Below, piece after piece: positions 1 to 13,800 of a stretch of DNA of 64,000 nucleotides. The position numbers and the translations under genes were made by a program. Below the pieces are notes generated by a model. The model was not told where the DNA came from, searched no databases, and saw nothing but the letters and a program-made list of their open reading frames with translations. Position 1 is the first letter of the stretch. Every line of letters begins with the position of its first letter. This DNA is from Lytechinus variegatus (taxonomy: Eukaryota > Echinodermata > Echinoidea > Temnopleuroida > Toxopneustidae), in the NCBI RefSeq assembly GCF_018143015.1, contig NC_054746.1, positions 17,413,532 to 17,477,531 of the forward strand, written 5' to 3'.

Positions 1-119
1 AAATGTCACAACTTTCTCATTTTACATCCGATTTTGATGAAATTTTCTGCATATTATGCTCATTTAATTTTCTCTTTTGATTCAAATCATCATTTTTCTG
101 GGGTGGACTTGACCTTTAA
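1..119. mobile_element. Right arm of a TTAA-flanked long-TIR element cut by the window start
   Basis: Reading leftward from TTAA at 116-119, the arm begins AGGTCAAGTCCACCCCAG and contains CATCAAAATCGGATG and GAGAAAGTTGTGAC. These resemble the arms of the complete element at 13110-13694. The rest lies outside the window. Confidence 0.55.
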
Positions 120-819
120 CACCCAGCACCTCCTAATAAGACATAAATTTCGGAAAAAAGGAAAGATAATCGTGGTGCGAAGTATTAGGATAAGATATAA
201 TAAATATTTTTAGTTTTACAGTAGAAACAAAATTACGTTCTTATTTTAAGCTGTTTTGTAAAGCCATGGCGTAAATGGTTTTTCACATAAGATTAACAGC
301 TTCACCGAACTACATTTTTAATAAACATGTTACAGAAAGAAACTGTTAGTTCTCTTATTTTGTAAAATGAAAGTATAGTACCAAATGGCAGTTTTTATTA
401 TACTTATTGGAACGAAAACACAGTCAAAATTTTCTATTTTACAAGTCATTTTGTGTCCCTTACTTCTTATAAGTTAGTAACTTATTTGATTTACTCTTGT
501 CAATATAAAAATGAATTATCCACTTTTAAAATCTTAATTTCTCAAGAAGCAAACGTAAGCGAAATATAATTTAGAAAAGAAGAAAATAAGCTCCCGACAC
601 GTTTTGAAAATGGATCTGTGATGTTGAATCTGTAGACTTGAATATGTAATTTTTTTATTGCATTCCCGACTTTTTAGAATAATAAAATTATTGTACATTT
701 TACACCTTACAGTGCTTTGTTGCCACCGTAAATAGAGCAGATTACCAAGTCCTCGAGTTTGAGCCATATATTTGAGTTTTTTAATACTCGTATCTTTTTT
801 ATTTTATTATTATCTCTTT
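120..819. other. Stretch with no recognised gene or repeat
   Basis: AT-rich DNA upstream of the DPF gene. Short open frames are interrupted and resemble nothing I know. Confidence 0.4.
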
Positions 820-923
820 TTCCTCTCTTTCTTTTTGATTGTTTATGTTGAATTGTATTAAATTCTATGTACATAATTATGGTTATTATGTAGATTCAAT
901 AAAACACACAATTGAAAAAAAAC
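820..923 (+). mobile_element. 3' end of a retroposed sequence
   Basis: AATAAA at 898-903 is followed by CACACAATTG and an A-rich tail at 915-923. The layout (CAATAAAACACA then A tract) matches the end of the insert at 40718-40968, suggesting one LINE-like source. No coding part is visible. Confidence 0.4.
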
Positions 924-1235
924 AACCTCAGCTTGAAATTCCACTTCTAAAGGGAAGTTCACCCTGACAAAAAGTTTATTGTCAGGGCCTATTAATTAAG
1001 GGCCTATCCACAACAAGCTTTTGCTTTACTTTAGGTCCATCCACTTAGAATCTGCTTTTATATTGTAATTATGCATACTATTTCGGAATGAGTTGTATGT
1101 TTTTCTTTGTATTTTGATTGATTTGTGGAAAATAAATGAAATGAAAATGAAATGAAAATTGTAAAAATAACAACAAAAAATTATTAAAATATTGCAGAAG
1201 GTTTGAGAAAATTAGAATCTTAATTATTTGATTTG

Positions 1236-1243
1236 TGACGTCA
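1236..1243. promoter_or_regulatory. Perfect CRE octamer TGACGTCA
   Basis: Full palindromic CREB/ATF site in the left arm of the repeat upstream of DPF. Sequence match only. Confidence 0.4.
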
Positions 1244-1479
1244 TATACGAGCAGTATTCCGAAATAGCGAATGGTAAAAATCAATGAAAAGTAATTTTCT
1301 CAGAAAATTGAAAATGGTTTTACTTTACCTTTTGTATATCAATAGACAAATCATTGCTCATCGTTTCACACCCGATCATGAATATAAAACAAAAATAAGT
1401 CATCAGGAACCATAAAAAAATATGAAATTTGTGCATTTTATATTATTAGTACATAACATATGGGGCAGCTACTCGTTCA

Positions 1480-1487
1480 TGACGTCA
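1480..1487. promoter_or_regulatory. Perfect CRE octamer TGACGTCA
   Basis: Second CRE in the inverted right arm of the same repeat, 343 bp upstream of the DPF start codon. Sequence match only. Confidence 0.4.
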
Positions 1488-1822
1488 CAAATCCAAAACT
1501 TAAAATTTTGATCACTTTCTTAATCCTTAACGGATTTTCCTCAAACCTCGATAATTATTTATTATTTTTTCTGCTATTTTTACAACCGTGACAAACTTAG
1601 TTTCTTCAGGCTGGGTAAACCTCCCCTAGAGCTCTCTAGATGGCGCTGTTAATAAAAGATAAGAGGGATGATGAGCTGAAACTTTCGGCGATTTTATCTA
1701 AACACTCGTATTTATACTTGCAATTTCCGATCAAACCTACCTATAACTTCAGTTTTCGTCGGAAATTAGTTTTTTTGCCTTTGTCGGTACCGTCTGTGCT
1801 AGCTTTTCGATCAGATTTTAAA

Positions 1823-4800
1823 ATGTCAGTGCAATCGAATCCCGTGTACATAGGATCACAGAAATCAGGGTAAGTAACAGATGAAGAATATTTAACATCA
1901 TGATGTTGTACATTTCGTGATAGACCTCGACTTACTCAGCTAAATCTAACTTAAAAAAAATGCTTGAGTCCAGACAAAAAACCTCGACGACATGCTTTTC
2001 AGTTTGTGGGACTGATTGGAGAAAGGAAGCGAGAGAGAGAGGGTGAACATGGTGAAGCCCGAAATTAAGGAAAGGCTGAAGGAAGGCTAGACCAAAAGCT
2101 CAGTCTCTGTATTTTGGTTGTTCCGCTGAACTACGTTGGCTCCACTCACCAATACGAACATGACGAAGGGGATGATAGTAAAATATCAGAAATTGTTGAA
2201 TAAATCCCCAGAAACGACGGTTATTCCTGTCTAATCTTAAGGTAGACAGCTGGCAGCCGTCTGTTGCGAGGATTTTTTTAACATTTTTTTTAAAAAATAT
2301 CTCCTCGTACACAGACGGCTCGCTATCATGCAGCCACCATTAGGGGACGTGCAATGCAAAGTCCCCCCATTGGGGCTCTTCCCGGGGGGGGGGGGCCACT
2401 TACATTGACGAGTGGATACCATGCGCGACCAAAAAAACACGTAAAAAGGATGTCCTTTTCAGGATAAGGCACGTTACGTACGTAACGTGATAAGGGTGTC
2501 AAAAACACAAAAATAATGAAAAAGGGTGTCTATTTCGCTAGGAAAATTACGTGTTTAGGGTCGAATTTGCGGGGATGATAAAACAAAATTAAAATGTTTT
2601 ATAAAGGATGTCCATTTTGCCCCAACACTTCGTGTTTAGAGTCCGATTTGCGCGAGGTGTAGAAGGTGGGGTCGTACTAAACCAAATAAGGTAAAGCCGA
2701 CGACCGAAGGACGTACCCGTAACAATAAAACATTCCTGTACTCGCTTAGGGGCTCATTTCAGGGAATATTTGCCAAGAGTATCGTTTTGTTTCCAATTCT
2801 TGTTAAGGGTAGGGTTTCACACGCCAATACTTGTTAAGGGGTGCATTTTCAGAATATGGAAATTCCGTGTTTAGGGTGCTTTTCGAGACCCCATGGTCGC
2901 GCATGGTATCCACTCGTGAATGGAAGTGGCCCCCCCCGGGGGCTCTTCAAATTTTGTCTTTAATGAATAAAAAATTTGAAAATTAACGCGACCAAAATGC
3001 AAATTTATATTCCCTCTTGGCATTAATTGCCAAAAAAACAGAGAAAAATGAAGTTAAAAGGAACAAAAACAGTGACTTACCTCAGCTGTCATGCAAATTC
3101 ACTTCCCCGTTTTATCCGATCTTAAGTACATAAACATAGGCCTATGGCCATTGAGTCCCCTGTACAGATTGCGCTAGAACTTCGGTCTCTGTATTTGGTG
3201 AGTGAAGCCAACGGAGTTCAGCTGAACAACCAACTAAACAGAGACCGAAGCTTTTGGTCTAGTCTAAAGGTAGTCTGGAGGCGTCTGGGGAGTAAAAAGA
3301 ATTTACTTCGTGGGCTTACTCCCCAATGACGCCTGGTATTGGATCCCATTTATCTCCGTGTAGGGATGAGATTCCCATGATCCAAGTTAGGCTAAATTAA
3401 CACTTGTCCATTAGGTTTGGAGCCCAAATTCACGTAAATGGGCCCAAACTCCCCGTTAGTACTAAATTTAATTAGGGCCTATATTTATTAAATAAATAGT
3501 ACTAAATTTGAAAAAAAACATAAGAGCACGAGCTTAACTTACCCAGTCTGTTTACGTCGCCATTTTAGAATCTTTTGTTATCGATACCACACGCGTGTAG
3601 AGCTGCAGTCTAAGATTTAAAAACACTTTCATCGGCTAATAAATATTACGAATCGTGAAATATTTGTTTCAGTCAAAAAATATCATTTACCATGTGTTAT
3701 GATATTTTTTTTACTGTGTTATGATATTTTTTGACCGAAAAAAGTATTTTATGATTCATGATATTTATCGGCCAATTCAATTTAAAAAAAAAATCTAAAT
3801 TGGCAGCTCTACACGCGGTGTTATCTTAGTATCAATAACAAAAGATTATTAATGATTTTATTGATGACTTATCAATTACTGTCTCAGTAATTATTACAAT
3901 TATAATTACTTTCATTATAATTGTTTTTATAATTATTTCATTATAATAATTATTATTGTAATAATAGTTAATATTGTCTTAATAATTATAAGGCCTATAA
4001 TTATAATTAATATGATTATAATTATTTTAATTATACGTATTATTATAATGATTATTGTTGATATCTCATTAATATTATTGTGACAGTAATTATTACAATT
4101 ATAATTACTATCATTATAATTATAATTGTTATCATTACAATTATTTTGTAATAATAATGATTAATGTAATGATAATTATTATTGTCTCAATAAGGCTTAT
4201 AATTATAATTACTAGAATTATAATTCCATCCCCCGAACAGAGTTCGGAGGATACTATGGATTTGGCCTCGTCGTGCCACCGCCGCAGAGATTTCCTTGTG
4301 AGCGCTCTATCAGCTGCATTTGGCATGAAGGTTGAGTATGGTATAGTGAAGAAGCCTATCGATTTTGGTGTGGGCAAAATCGATAGTCTTTGGTAAGGTC
4401 AAAGGTCATTTTCAGGTCAACATTAAAGTTTACATGCAAGACTCTCTTATGACACCTAACTGAAACCGTAAGCCACTTTTCAACCAAACTTGGATAGTAG
4501 ATGGATTTGGGGTACCTGCATGTTATGCTGCAGTCGGAGGTCACATGGTAAGGTCAAAGGTCATTTTCAGGTCAACGTTAAAGTTTACATCAAGACTCTC
4601 TAATGACACCTAACTCTGCAACGGTAAGTCACTTTTCATCCAAACTTGGATGATAGATGGACTGGGGAACCTGCATGTTATGCTGCAGTCGGAGGTAACA
4701 TGGTATGGTCAAGGGTCATTTTCAGGTCAATGTTAAAGTTTACATGCAAGACTCTCTTATGACACCTTACTCTGCAACCGTAAGTCACTTTTCAACCAAA

Positions 4801-7800
4801 CTTGGATGGTAGATGGACTTGGGTGACCTGCATGTTAAACTGCAGTCAGAGGTCACATGGTATGGTCAAAGGTCATTTTCAGGTCAACGTTGAAGTTAAC
4901 ATGCAAGACTCTCTTTCTCCGCAACCATAAGTCACTTTCCAACCACACTTGGATAGTAGATGGACTTGGGGGACCTGTATGCTAGGGTCATTGTTGCCAT
5001 GATAATTGTATTTTTTGTCAAATTTCTGTGTGATCTCTGTTTATCGCGATGACAGATGACGCGGTGGGTTCGGGGGACACATGTGCTCGGCTGCGCGACC
5101 CGCCGAGCATCTCTAGTTATAATTATTTTTATAATTATTATTGATGTCTCATTAACATTGTCTCAATAATTGTTACAATTATAATTACTATCATTATAAT
5201 TATGATTATAATTGTAATCATCAGCATTTTATAATGATAATTATAATTGTAATAATAATTATTATTATTGTCTCAATATTTATTGTCTCATTAATGTCTC
5301 ATCACTATTGCCTCATTATTGTCTTATCGTATTTTTTTCATAATATCTTCACAATAATAATTAACACCATAACAAAGGTCCATAATCAGATATCAAATTC
5401 ATGAAACATATCTCATGCATGTAAACCTATTTCTAAATTAAATTCATGAAAGGAGCTTTCTGTGCCATCCAAAAATACGACTTTCATTAACAATACCATA
5501 TTCTAGACATTCAGACACTTTCCAACAAAAAATCACTTATCAAACAAAATTTTTGAAGTTTACTTGCACTTTTGCTCTTAATACTTATTTCGCACGAATT
5601 CTACAAAATTATTTTCAAAATAGTAATTTAATTTTCATAATTAACAGAGCTCAAATCGTAATAAAAAATATACAACGGCTGAAACATACTGTGTCTGGAT
5701 ACCGAGACTAATCTCGAGCCCATCGCAGCAGGGATGACGTCTTTCACAGCTGTTCGTATACGCTCAAAACAACCCTGCTTGATTGGCGGAGTCAGATTCA
5801 CAAACACCTCACAACACTCAAAATTGAAGTTCATATCCGCTGGCTCTCTACGGACCAAATTTGATTAGGATTTAACAAAATGTTCTCAAATATACAATTT
5901 TATTACTGACCGAGTTCACATGGGATTTGATGATTACGAGAAGGTGATTTCAAACAAAGAAAAATAAATACCTCAATATTTGGTCCTTCAACCCTTGAGA
6001 TATAGATAAACTTGAAAGGGGAAAAAATAGTGTCTTACTTCAGCTGTCACGCAACTTTACTTCCCTGTTTTATTTGAACTTAATACATAAACATATGGCC
6101 ATTGAGTCCCCTGTACAGATCAAGCTAGAACTTCTGTCTTTGTATTTGGTGAGTGGAGCCAACGAAGTTCAGCGGAACAACCAACATATTAGAGACTGAA
6201 GCTTTTGGTCTAGAATGGCATGAAACCATGTTCAACGCCCTCAACTCAGTTGAGGGCGTTATATCATGACATTTTCGCACCAGCCGACTTCTAAAAATAT
6301 GATTTTTCTGATAGCGCCTAGTGAGAACGAGCTTTCTTTTCAGTTTCATAATCATCACAGTTGCAGGTACAGTGTATACAGTATAGGCCCAATTCAGATC
6401 TGACATCTTTCCCGGATTTTCATTGGCTGAGCCTGAGAAGCAATGTTGCTAACTATGCCCCCTCGGATAAAATGATACTCTTCGCATAAAATGTCTGACA
6501 AGTCCTTTTATGAAATGCCTCCAAGATGTCTTAATTTGTAATTAGCTCATATGTGGAAGAAATGAAGTTTTGTTACCTGAATGATGATTATGTCAAGTCA
6601 GAATTTCTGCACCACTTCAATGATGAAGTCAATTCTGTGAGGATTGTGAATGGTGTAGTCATTATTGAGCTCTTGGTTGGAGATCCTATTTTGCATTTTG
6701 TAAACAGAAAAGTATAACCTTTTTCTTTCGACAATGGTCCTACAGATGCATTTCTCTTTCACTCAGTAGTAAAGTTTGAAAATTTGACAAGCAAAGAGAC
6801 ATTTTGCCCGAAGAATGAGAGGAAAGAAAAGAGGAGGGAAAAGACAGGAAAGTTGCAATTAACGATTTTATTCAAATATATATATTTTTTCTTGTGATTT
6901 CAGGACGGATGTTGAGCAGTTCTACAAGGAAGCCTTAGAAAATGCTTCTAATTTCAATTCTCGGATGATGTCAGAACGGAAGATGAGACTTCCTTTTCTT
7001 GACTCTCAGACTGGTGTAGCCCAGAATAACTGCTTCTTGTGGTTCCAGAAGCGTCATAGAGCCCAGGGTCAGGAACGGGGCCAACTGTACACCTACCCTT
7101 CCAGGAGATGGAGGAAGAAGCGCAAGAATCACCAGCCTGTCCCAGTAGATATTGCAGAGAACAGAATTCTTGCTGAAGCCTTAGGGGCAGACCTTGGTAA
7201 GCAGGACTAAAAATGTGTATGGCTTGGTGATCCTACTCACTTTGTTTTGTAAACTGATCCAAAGGCAACCGAGCTGTTTGGGTGTTTTGTTTAAGACCTC
7301 ACCCACCTCATACACAACATGATTTGAATGAAAAGAGAAATATCATGAAAGCCTCACACTAAATACTTCAAAAATCAAAATATGATGTAAAATATAAAAT
7401 TTATGACATTTTAGACCTTACTTAATTGCAAATTGATGTTACATTCACAACAATAAGTATGCAGATGATGACAAACACATTTTATTTATGATTGTTATGA
7501 ATTTTGAAAAAAACCTGGCATTTATTCCTCTCATAACTCAAAACTTGCATTGACTGCTCCATGACCATGTGAAATCAACATTATACGCTTGTTATTAATT
7601 TATTAATGAATTTTATAGTTGTTTTGTACTTTATGTGTGTATCTGATGTATTTTATATGAGAGATGTGAAAGTAAATATCGAATTTGTGAAACAGGTGAT
7701 TATTCAGGTGAAGTCCCAGTAGAGACGGCCATCAACCCTGAGCATGACCCGACACAATACGGAGGCATCACCATCCACCCAGTCCATCAAGAATCAGAGG

Positions 7801-10800
7801 ATATCCTGAGACACCTTGAAGCTGATGACGTATTCCCTGATGCTGGTGAGATTGACAGACCGGGCTCAGAGAGCGACGAAGACTACGAGGTGTCGTCTCG
7901 TAAAAAGAAGCAGAAGAAGGTAGGATGTGTTTGGGGGTCTAGGGTCCCATTTCAGAAAGAATTTCAATTGAATGCAGTTCCTCAAATCAAATGCAACTTG
8001 AGTTTTAAGTAATTAGTAGCATGCAATTTGGAAATGTGTTCTATATTTCAGAATTATATTTACAATGCATCTCTTTCTGCAACATGCCCTTTTTATGAAC
8101 TCTCTTTAAATTATCTGCACATTACACTCTTTTCATTTTCTGTCTTTTACCATTTTTGGTTCTATTAAGTATGTTAATTGTTGCATTTTATGACAAGATA
8201 TTTTGTGTACATTTATTTTTTGTATAGATTAGAAATACAAACACCATGATAATGGACAAATTTAGTTTCTAGTCTACCCTAGGGTCATGGTTATACTTAA
8301 TTCTCTTGGTACTGTATTTGATATTGTATTTGACTACCGGTATTTGTTTTTATTTCATGTGTGTACGTTGCAATTCATGGACTTTTTATGAAAATGGATA
8401 AACCAGACTATAAAGTTTGAATAATGTAAAAACTTTGACTTATTATACTGTAATAATAATTAAAAAAATGTAATGCATTATTATTACTAGATTTGACCAG
8501 TAATAGTATCCAAACAGGTTGTTTTTATTTTCGAGTAGGATAAATCAGTCTGGTATTTTTTTCCCTTTGCTACAGGGGCGTGGTACGGGAGGAGGACGAC
8601 GATCACGAGGAGGGGGAGGTGGTGGAGGAGGAGGAGGAGGAGGAGGAGATGGTGAGATGCCACTACTAACTGCTGAAGATAGACCTTATGCATGTAAAGG
8701 TAAAAGTGTATAGCTCCAGGTCTTCAACATGTAAACCAACATACCTGTTGTAAGCTTTACAAGTCAGTCGAGCATTTTAAAGTGAAGGATTGTATAAAAG
8801 CATGTCTCAATTTCTTCATTTGTTGTATCGAAAATGCTATGTAAATTGGAGCTTTTACACTAAATATGGCAATGCATTCAGTGACATAATTAGCAAACAC
8901 CTTTTTTGTTCGATGGGGGGGGGGGGCATATAGGCACATTAAAAAATCAGCCATTTCATTATGAATAAAATTAATTTAAATGGGATGGAAGAATAATTGA
9001 CTACATGTTGTCTTTAAAAGTATGTTGGTTATTCTAAATTATTTTGTAATGAGTAAGCAAAGCACTTGCTCAAAGCACTTGCTCAGAGACATAAGGCATC
9101 TGCCAAGATATTGTAGGCCTTCACAGGTATGAAATTTAGAAATAATCCAAATTCGAATAAAAGTTTGGGGTCATCTGTTGTCAGGGCTCCCCGTCTGTAT
9201 GTCATTGAATGCATTAAATGGAAATATTTGAAGTACCAATCATTCAAATATTTCTTTGTATTGCTTGTATGGAATGGTTTGCTGTGATGCTTTGCTGTGT
9301 GATTAGCTCAGAAGTGGCGTAGTATTAGTTGTAGAAAGTTGAGTAGAAAAAAGTTGTAGGAAGTAGTTAAGCAGTATTTGTGGGATGTAGAGTAGCTTTA
9401 GAGGGTGGAGTGCATGTAGCACTAGTTATGAGACCAATGATCTTACAATGCTGTTTGAAGACAAAACATGGTGATACCCACTTTTGTTTCTGTTTGCTCT
9501 CGTAAAACAGTCTGCAAGAAACGGTACAAGAACCGGCAGGGTTTGAACTACCACACCCAACACACCCACCAAGGAGACCTGGACACCAGCATGGAGGAGC
9601 CGGAATCCCAGCCGTCACCCCTGGAACCAGTGACTGACCCACGTAAGCATCCAGTCAAGAACACTATGGATCTAGAAGCTGCCTCTGTGTCTGCTGTGAC
9701 AAGCGCAAGCGAAGACAGTCGTAAGTCACAGCTAAGCAGGGCACGTGAATGGAACCGGGAGGGGGCTTGTTTTGTTTGTACACCCCCTCCCTTTCCCTGA
9801 AGTGGTTGACCCCCTGGCATTTTGTAATGGTAATAAGATATTGTTTGAGTCTGATGATGCCAGGAACTGGAATGAAAGAAAGGAGGCCCTGTGTTTGTCT
9901 CCTTTCCTTTTCCCTGTGGTTGAACCCTTGCATTGGCAAAAAAAAGAAGAATGAAATGAATAGATCCATTCAAGTCTGATGCATGCTTCTATGAGGTAGT
10001 GTCTTATTAAACTACAGTGGGTAATTTTAAGTTTAGTGTTTACCTTATGGTGTTGAGCCAATTTTCACATCAGCACAAACCAAAACAAGTGATAGAATTA
10101 CACCAGCACCAACACTAAACTTGAAATCATTCACTGTACTTGGTATCTTTTGATGCAGAAGGGATGGAGTACGCATTGCACATTTCTGAAACAAAAAGAC
10201 TCTTGATTAGGGAGTATAGAGAAATGAAGGGTGCTCAACAGAAAATTTTAAAAAATGTATATACAAGACCTTTGGATGAATGATTTTTTTTTTATTTTGG
10301 CTGTTTTGGTATACTGTCCCTTTGATGTCCATTAAAGATGGATATCTTTAATACTAGAAGGCATGTCTTAGTAGGTGCAGATTTTCCCCTTGACATGAAC
10401 CTGTTACTGCATGCCCCCTCACCCCTCCCCTCAAATATGTACATATATGTAGGCCTATAGTATGAAAGTTTAATTCAAAGATGTCAATGTCATTTTGTTT
10501 CAATAGCATTCTCCTTCCAACAGCAATGCATTTAATATGATTAAAGTTTCTCATTAATAAAATTTTGCAATTTTCTCAGGAACAATGTATTGTTCATAGA
10601 TGAAGGAATTATGATATTGTGTGTCAGTGTTATCATCTCTTCCAAATAAAGTCTGTAACTTGTATATATAATATGAAGTGGTAAATGTGGCCTCGAAATC
10701 CATTGCCTATTGGAACTAAGTGTTCCCTGTAAAAAAGCTAGGGCATTATAGAATTTGGTAGTCAACAGGTTATGAAAACTACTTGCTATGAAACATGTAA

Positions 10801-13800
10801 GATGATGTTTCTTTTGATTTTAGTTAAACATGAACTTTTATTTGATACAGCATAAATTTTACACATTAATACACTGTAGATGGGCACCATTTGTATCAAG
10901 GATGCAGTGTATCCAGGCATTTAAAGAATGTATAGGTAGCTTTTACTACATGTCAACAAAATTCATGTATTACATATGCATTGGCATTATACATTTACAT
11001 TATGTCAAAGAGATGAGGATGTTTGCAATTGAAGAACCTACGGCGACATTGATATACCTCCAATCAGACTCCGTTGTATCAGTTGGAGATTACATGATAG
11101 GTTATGGTGAGGATGGTCTGAACATGGAGGATGCACAAAACAGAACAAAGTAAAAGAAAGAAGTGATGTTGTGGTGTCAGGAGTCGGTAAACTTCTGTAA
11201 GAAGGAAATGCTGACTGATATGATGGGGAAAAAAATAGGTTTAACCCTTAATAGACTGGGCTATTTCAACACCTATGAATTCAGCCCCCCCCCTTATTGG
11301 CACTTGAGTTACCCTGGCATAATCTACAAAACTATAAGATCAAAAAATTCTCTGCAAAAGTCTTATTGCTGATTTAAAGTGTAAAATCAAAAGTTTGCTG
11401 TAATGAACTAAAAAAAAAAAGTTTCGCGGTGGATTTAGCGCGGAAAATGTCGGGGGGGGGGGCTGAATCGGCCCCCAGTCTTTTAAGGGTTAAACAGTGA
11501 GTCATTTTGCTTTTTGCTCTACATGCACAAGTGATGTCCAATCAAAGTCTTTTGTATTCACACATTTTTTGTTTTGTTTTTATCACCTCAGTTGGTGAAG
11601 TTACCAAGTCAAGTAAAGGAGGTCAACCAGAAACCAATAATTACTGTGACTTCTGCCTTGGTGATGCCACCGAGAACAAGAAGACGAGGATGCCGGAAGA
11701 TCTCATCTCGTGTTCAGACTGTGGTAGATCAGGTGAGACACCTAACACAGATTATATGCAGTGAGACTGAAATATAATATCAGTTTCAAAGTTGAGGGCA
11801 TACAGATGGAAATCCATTTGGATATGAATATTTTTGGTAGGTGATGAATAATGTATGGAGGTCTTATGTCAAATTCAGTTTCAATTTGAGTAATACTATA
11901 AAATAAATTCATGAAAATTGAAATTTCATCAAAGTTAAGCTGCCACCACTATATTTCATCTCATTGTACATTTCACGTTTTTTTTTTCATATCTCCACTG
12001 AAAATAAATTTCCATGCTCTATGTGTTATTATTATCAATATTATTTATCTATCCTCATGGTGGTATTTCATTTAACCAGTGGGGTGTTTGAGTGGAGAGC
12101 TATAACATCATAATACCAAGTAAATGGTATTCTTCATTAAATGTATTCACAATCCACTTAATTTCTTACATAATGCTAATAATGCAACTTGAACATTCAC
12201 TGACAAGTTACAAACAGAGGTGTAATTTTACTACATTACTATCTTGAGAGAAGGGGGGGGGGGCAGGGTTAACACCTCAATCTCCTCGCGTATGATGATC
12301 AGCTTATGAATTAAAAATTATCAGTATTGAGCCATACTTTCATATTTTATAACTCCAATAAGATTCAAGTGAACTTGTCTTAGTCAAAGCAAATTCTTAG
12401 TCAAAATTATCCAAAAGATGTGTTAATTACCACTGTCCACTCCTTAGTCAAAATTTTCCCCAAGTTGAACAGATTTTTGTGCAAATATACCCATGTTTCG
12501 CAATGTTTCTTTTGAAAGGCTTCAGGCTTCAGCTCCATAACAAAAACACTGTAATTTGTTTCTAGAGCGTTAAGTGGCGAGCCATTCTATGTATTTCCAT
12601 TTGACTCATGCAGGCCATCCAACCTGTCTCCAGTTCACTGATACCATGATACAGAAGGTCAAAGGTTACCGTTGGCAGTGCATCGAGTGCAAGTCATGCG
12701 GACTCTGTGGCACTTCAGACAATGATGTAAGTTCTGTGTGCTGCCCTCTACAATTTAAAGAAATTCTTAATTTTGCAATAGAAATTTGTTTCATTGATTC
12801 ACTTTACTTTTATTTACAAATATTATATTTTATATTTACCAAAATATATTTCATTTGTTACAAATATTAGAGCAATCCATAAGGCTATACTTGACATGTT
12901 TTCAGCCGCATCACTCTTTCATCTCTCAAAAACATTTGATTAAATGAGAAGTGTTGTCATTGCAGAGCATCGATCATATCCATTTCAGATATTTGATGAT
13001 ATCAATCTCATTCATATCTCATGAGAGCATTTGTTGTTTTCAAGTTCAGTGTTGGTGTTGGAAGCACAATAAAGATTGCTTTCCGTAGCTACAAAACCCC
13101 TGAATTTAAAGGGGAATGAAACCTTTGGAACAAATAGGCTTGTGTAGAAACAGAAAAATAAAAAAATAAGAATAAAGAAAGTTTGAGAAAAATCGGACAA
13201 ATAATGAGAAAGTTATGAGCATTTGAATATTGCAATCACTAATGCTATGGAGATCCTCCCATTGGCAATGCGACAAGGATGTGTGATGTCACTGATGAAC
13301 AACTTTCCCTTTGGTGGACTATAAAATACCCTCAAAATGTCTCTTTTTTACTTTTTCTTATGATGATACAAACTCTTTATCCATGATTTATTCTTAAAAA
13401 GTATGTATTACATGCCTTCATGTAGAAAGAACACATGATCTATGGATAGATGTGATAAAAGAGGCAATTCAAGTGAAATATATACTAAAGTAATCGGGAG
13501 AGTTGTTCACAAGTGACATCACACATCTTTGTCGCATTGCCAATTTGCTATCTCCATAGTATAAGTGATCGTAATATTCAAATGCTCATAACTTTGTCAT
13601 TATTTGTCCGATTTTTATCAAACTTTTGTTGATCTGTTTCTTTGATTTTTCTGTTTTCACACAAGCTATCTTGTTCCAATGGTTTCATTCTCCTTTAAGA
13701 AAATCATGCAAATCAAATTATTGACTGCTCAAGAACTAAGAGAGATTTGTCTCTTGTCCAGCATCATTTCAAGTTTGGCGCTATGCTGAAACAAATATCG

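Larger units (their letters stand above)
951..1632. mobile_element. Inverted-repeat DNA element with an inserted retroposon, adjoining DPF exon 1
   Basis: The left arm (951-1001 plus 1159-1263) and the right arm (about 1450-1632) are inverted copies. They share AAGTTCACCC/AGGTTTACCC, TTGTAAAAATA, GGTTTGAG and GATTTGTGACGTCAT blocks. The left arm is interrupted at about 1002-1158 by DNA ending in a repeated AAATGAAATG tail, as in retroposons. The right end lies about 190 bp before the DPF start codon. Confidence 0.5.
4225..5116 (+). mobile_element. Helentron-like non-autonomous element with an internal tandem array
   Basis: It starts TCCATCCCCCGAACAG after a T and ends CTAG before a T. A 7-bp hairpin (GCTCGGC 5085-5091, GCCGAGC 5102-5108) sits just before the end. 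TCCCCCGAAC near the 5' end (4229-4238) pairs with GTTCGGGGGA at 5068-5077, an asymmetric inverted repeat as in Helentrons. The middle (about 4393-4985) is four tandem units of about 156 bp. No Rep/helicase is present. Confidence 0.55.

Noticed and set aside
1640-1822. N-terminal extension of DPF from an upstream in-frame ATG
   Set aside because: The added residues do not resemble any DPF N-terminus, and the downstream ATG gives the usual length.
9548-9973. 141-codon minus-strand frame
   Set aside because: It is antisense to DPF exon 5 and a diverged intronic repeat, with no family resemblance.
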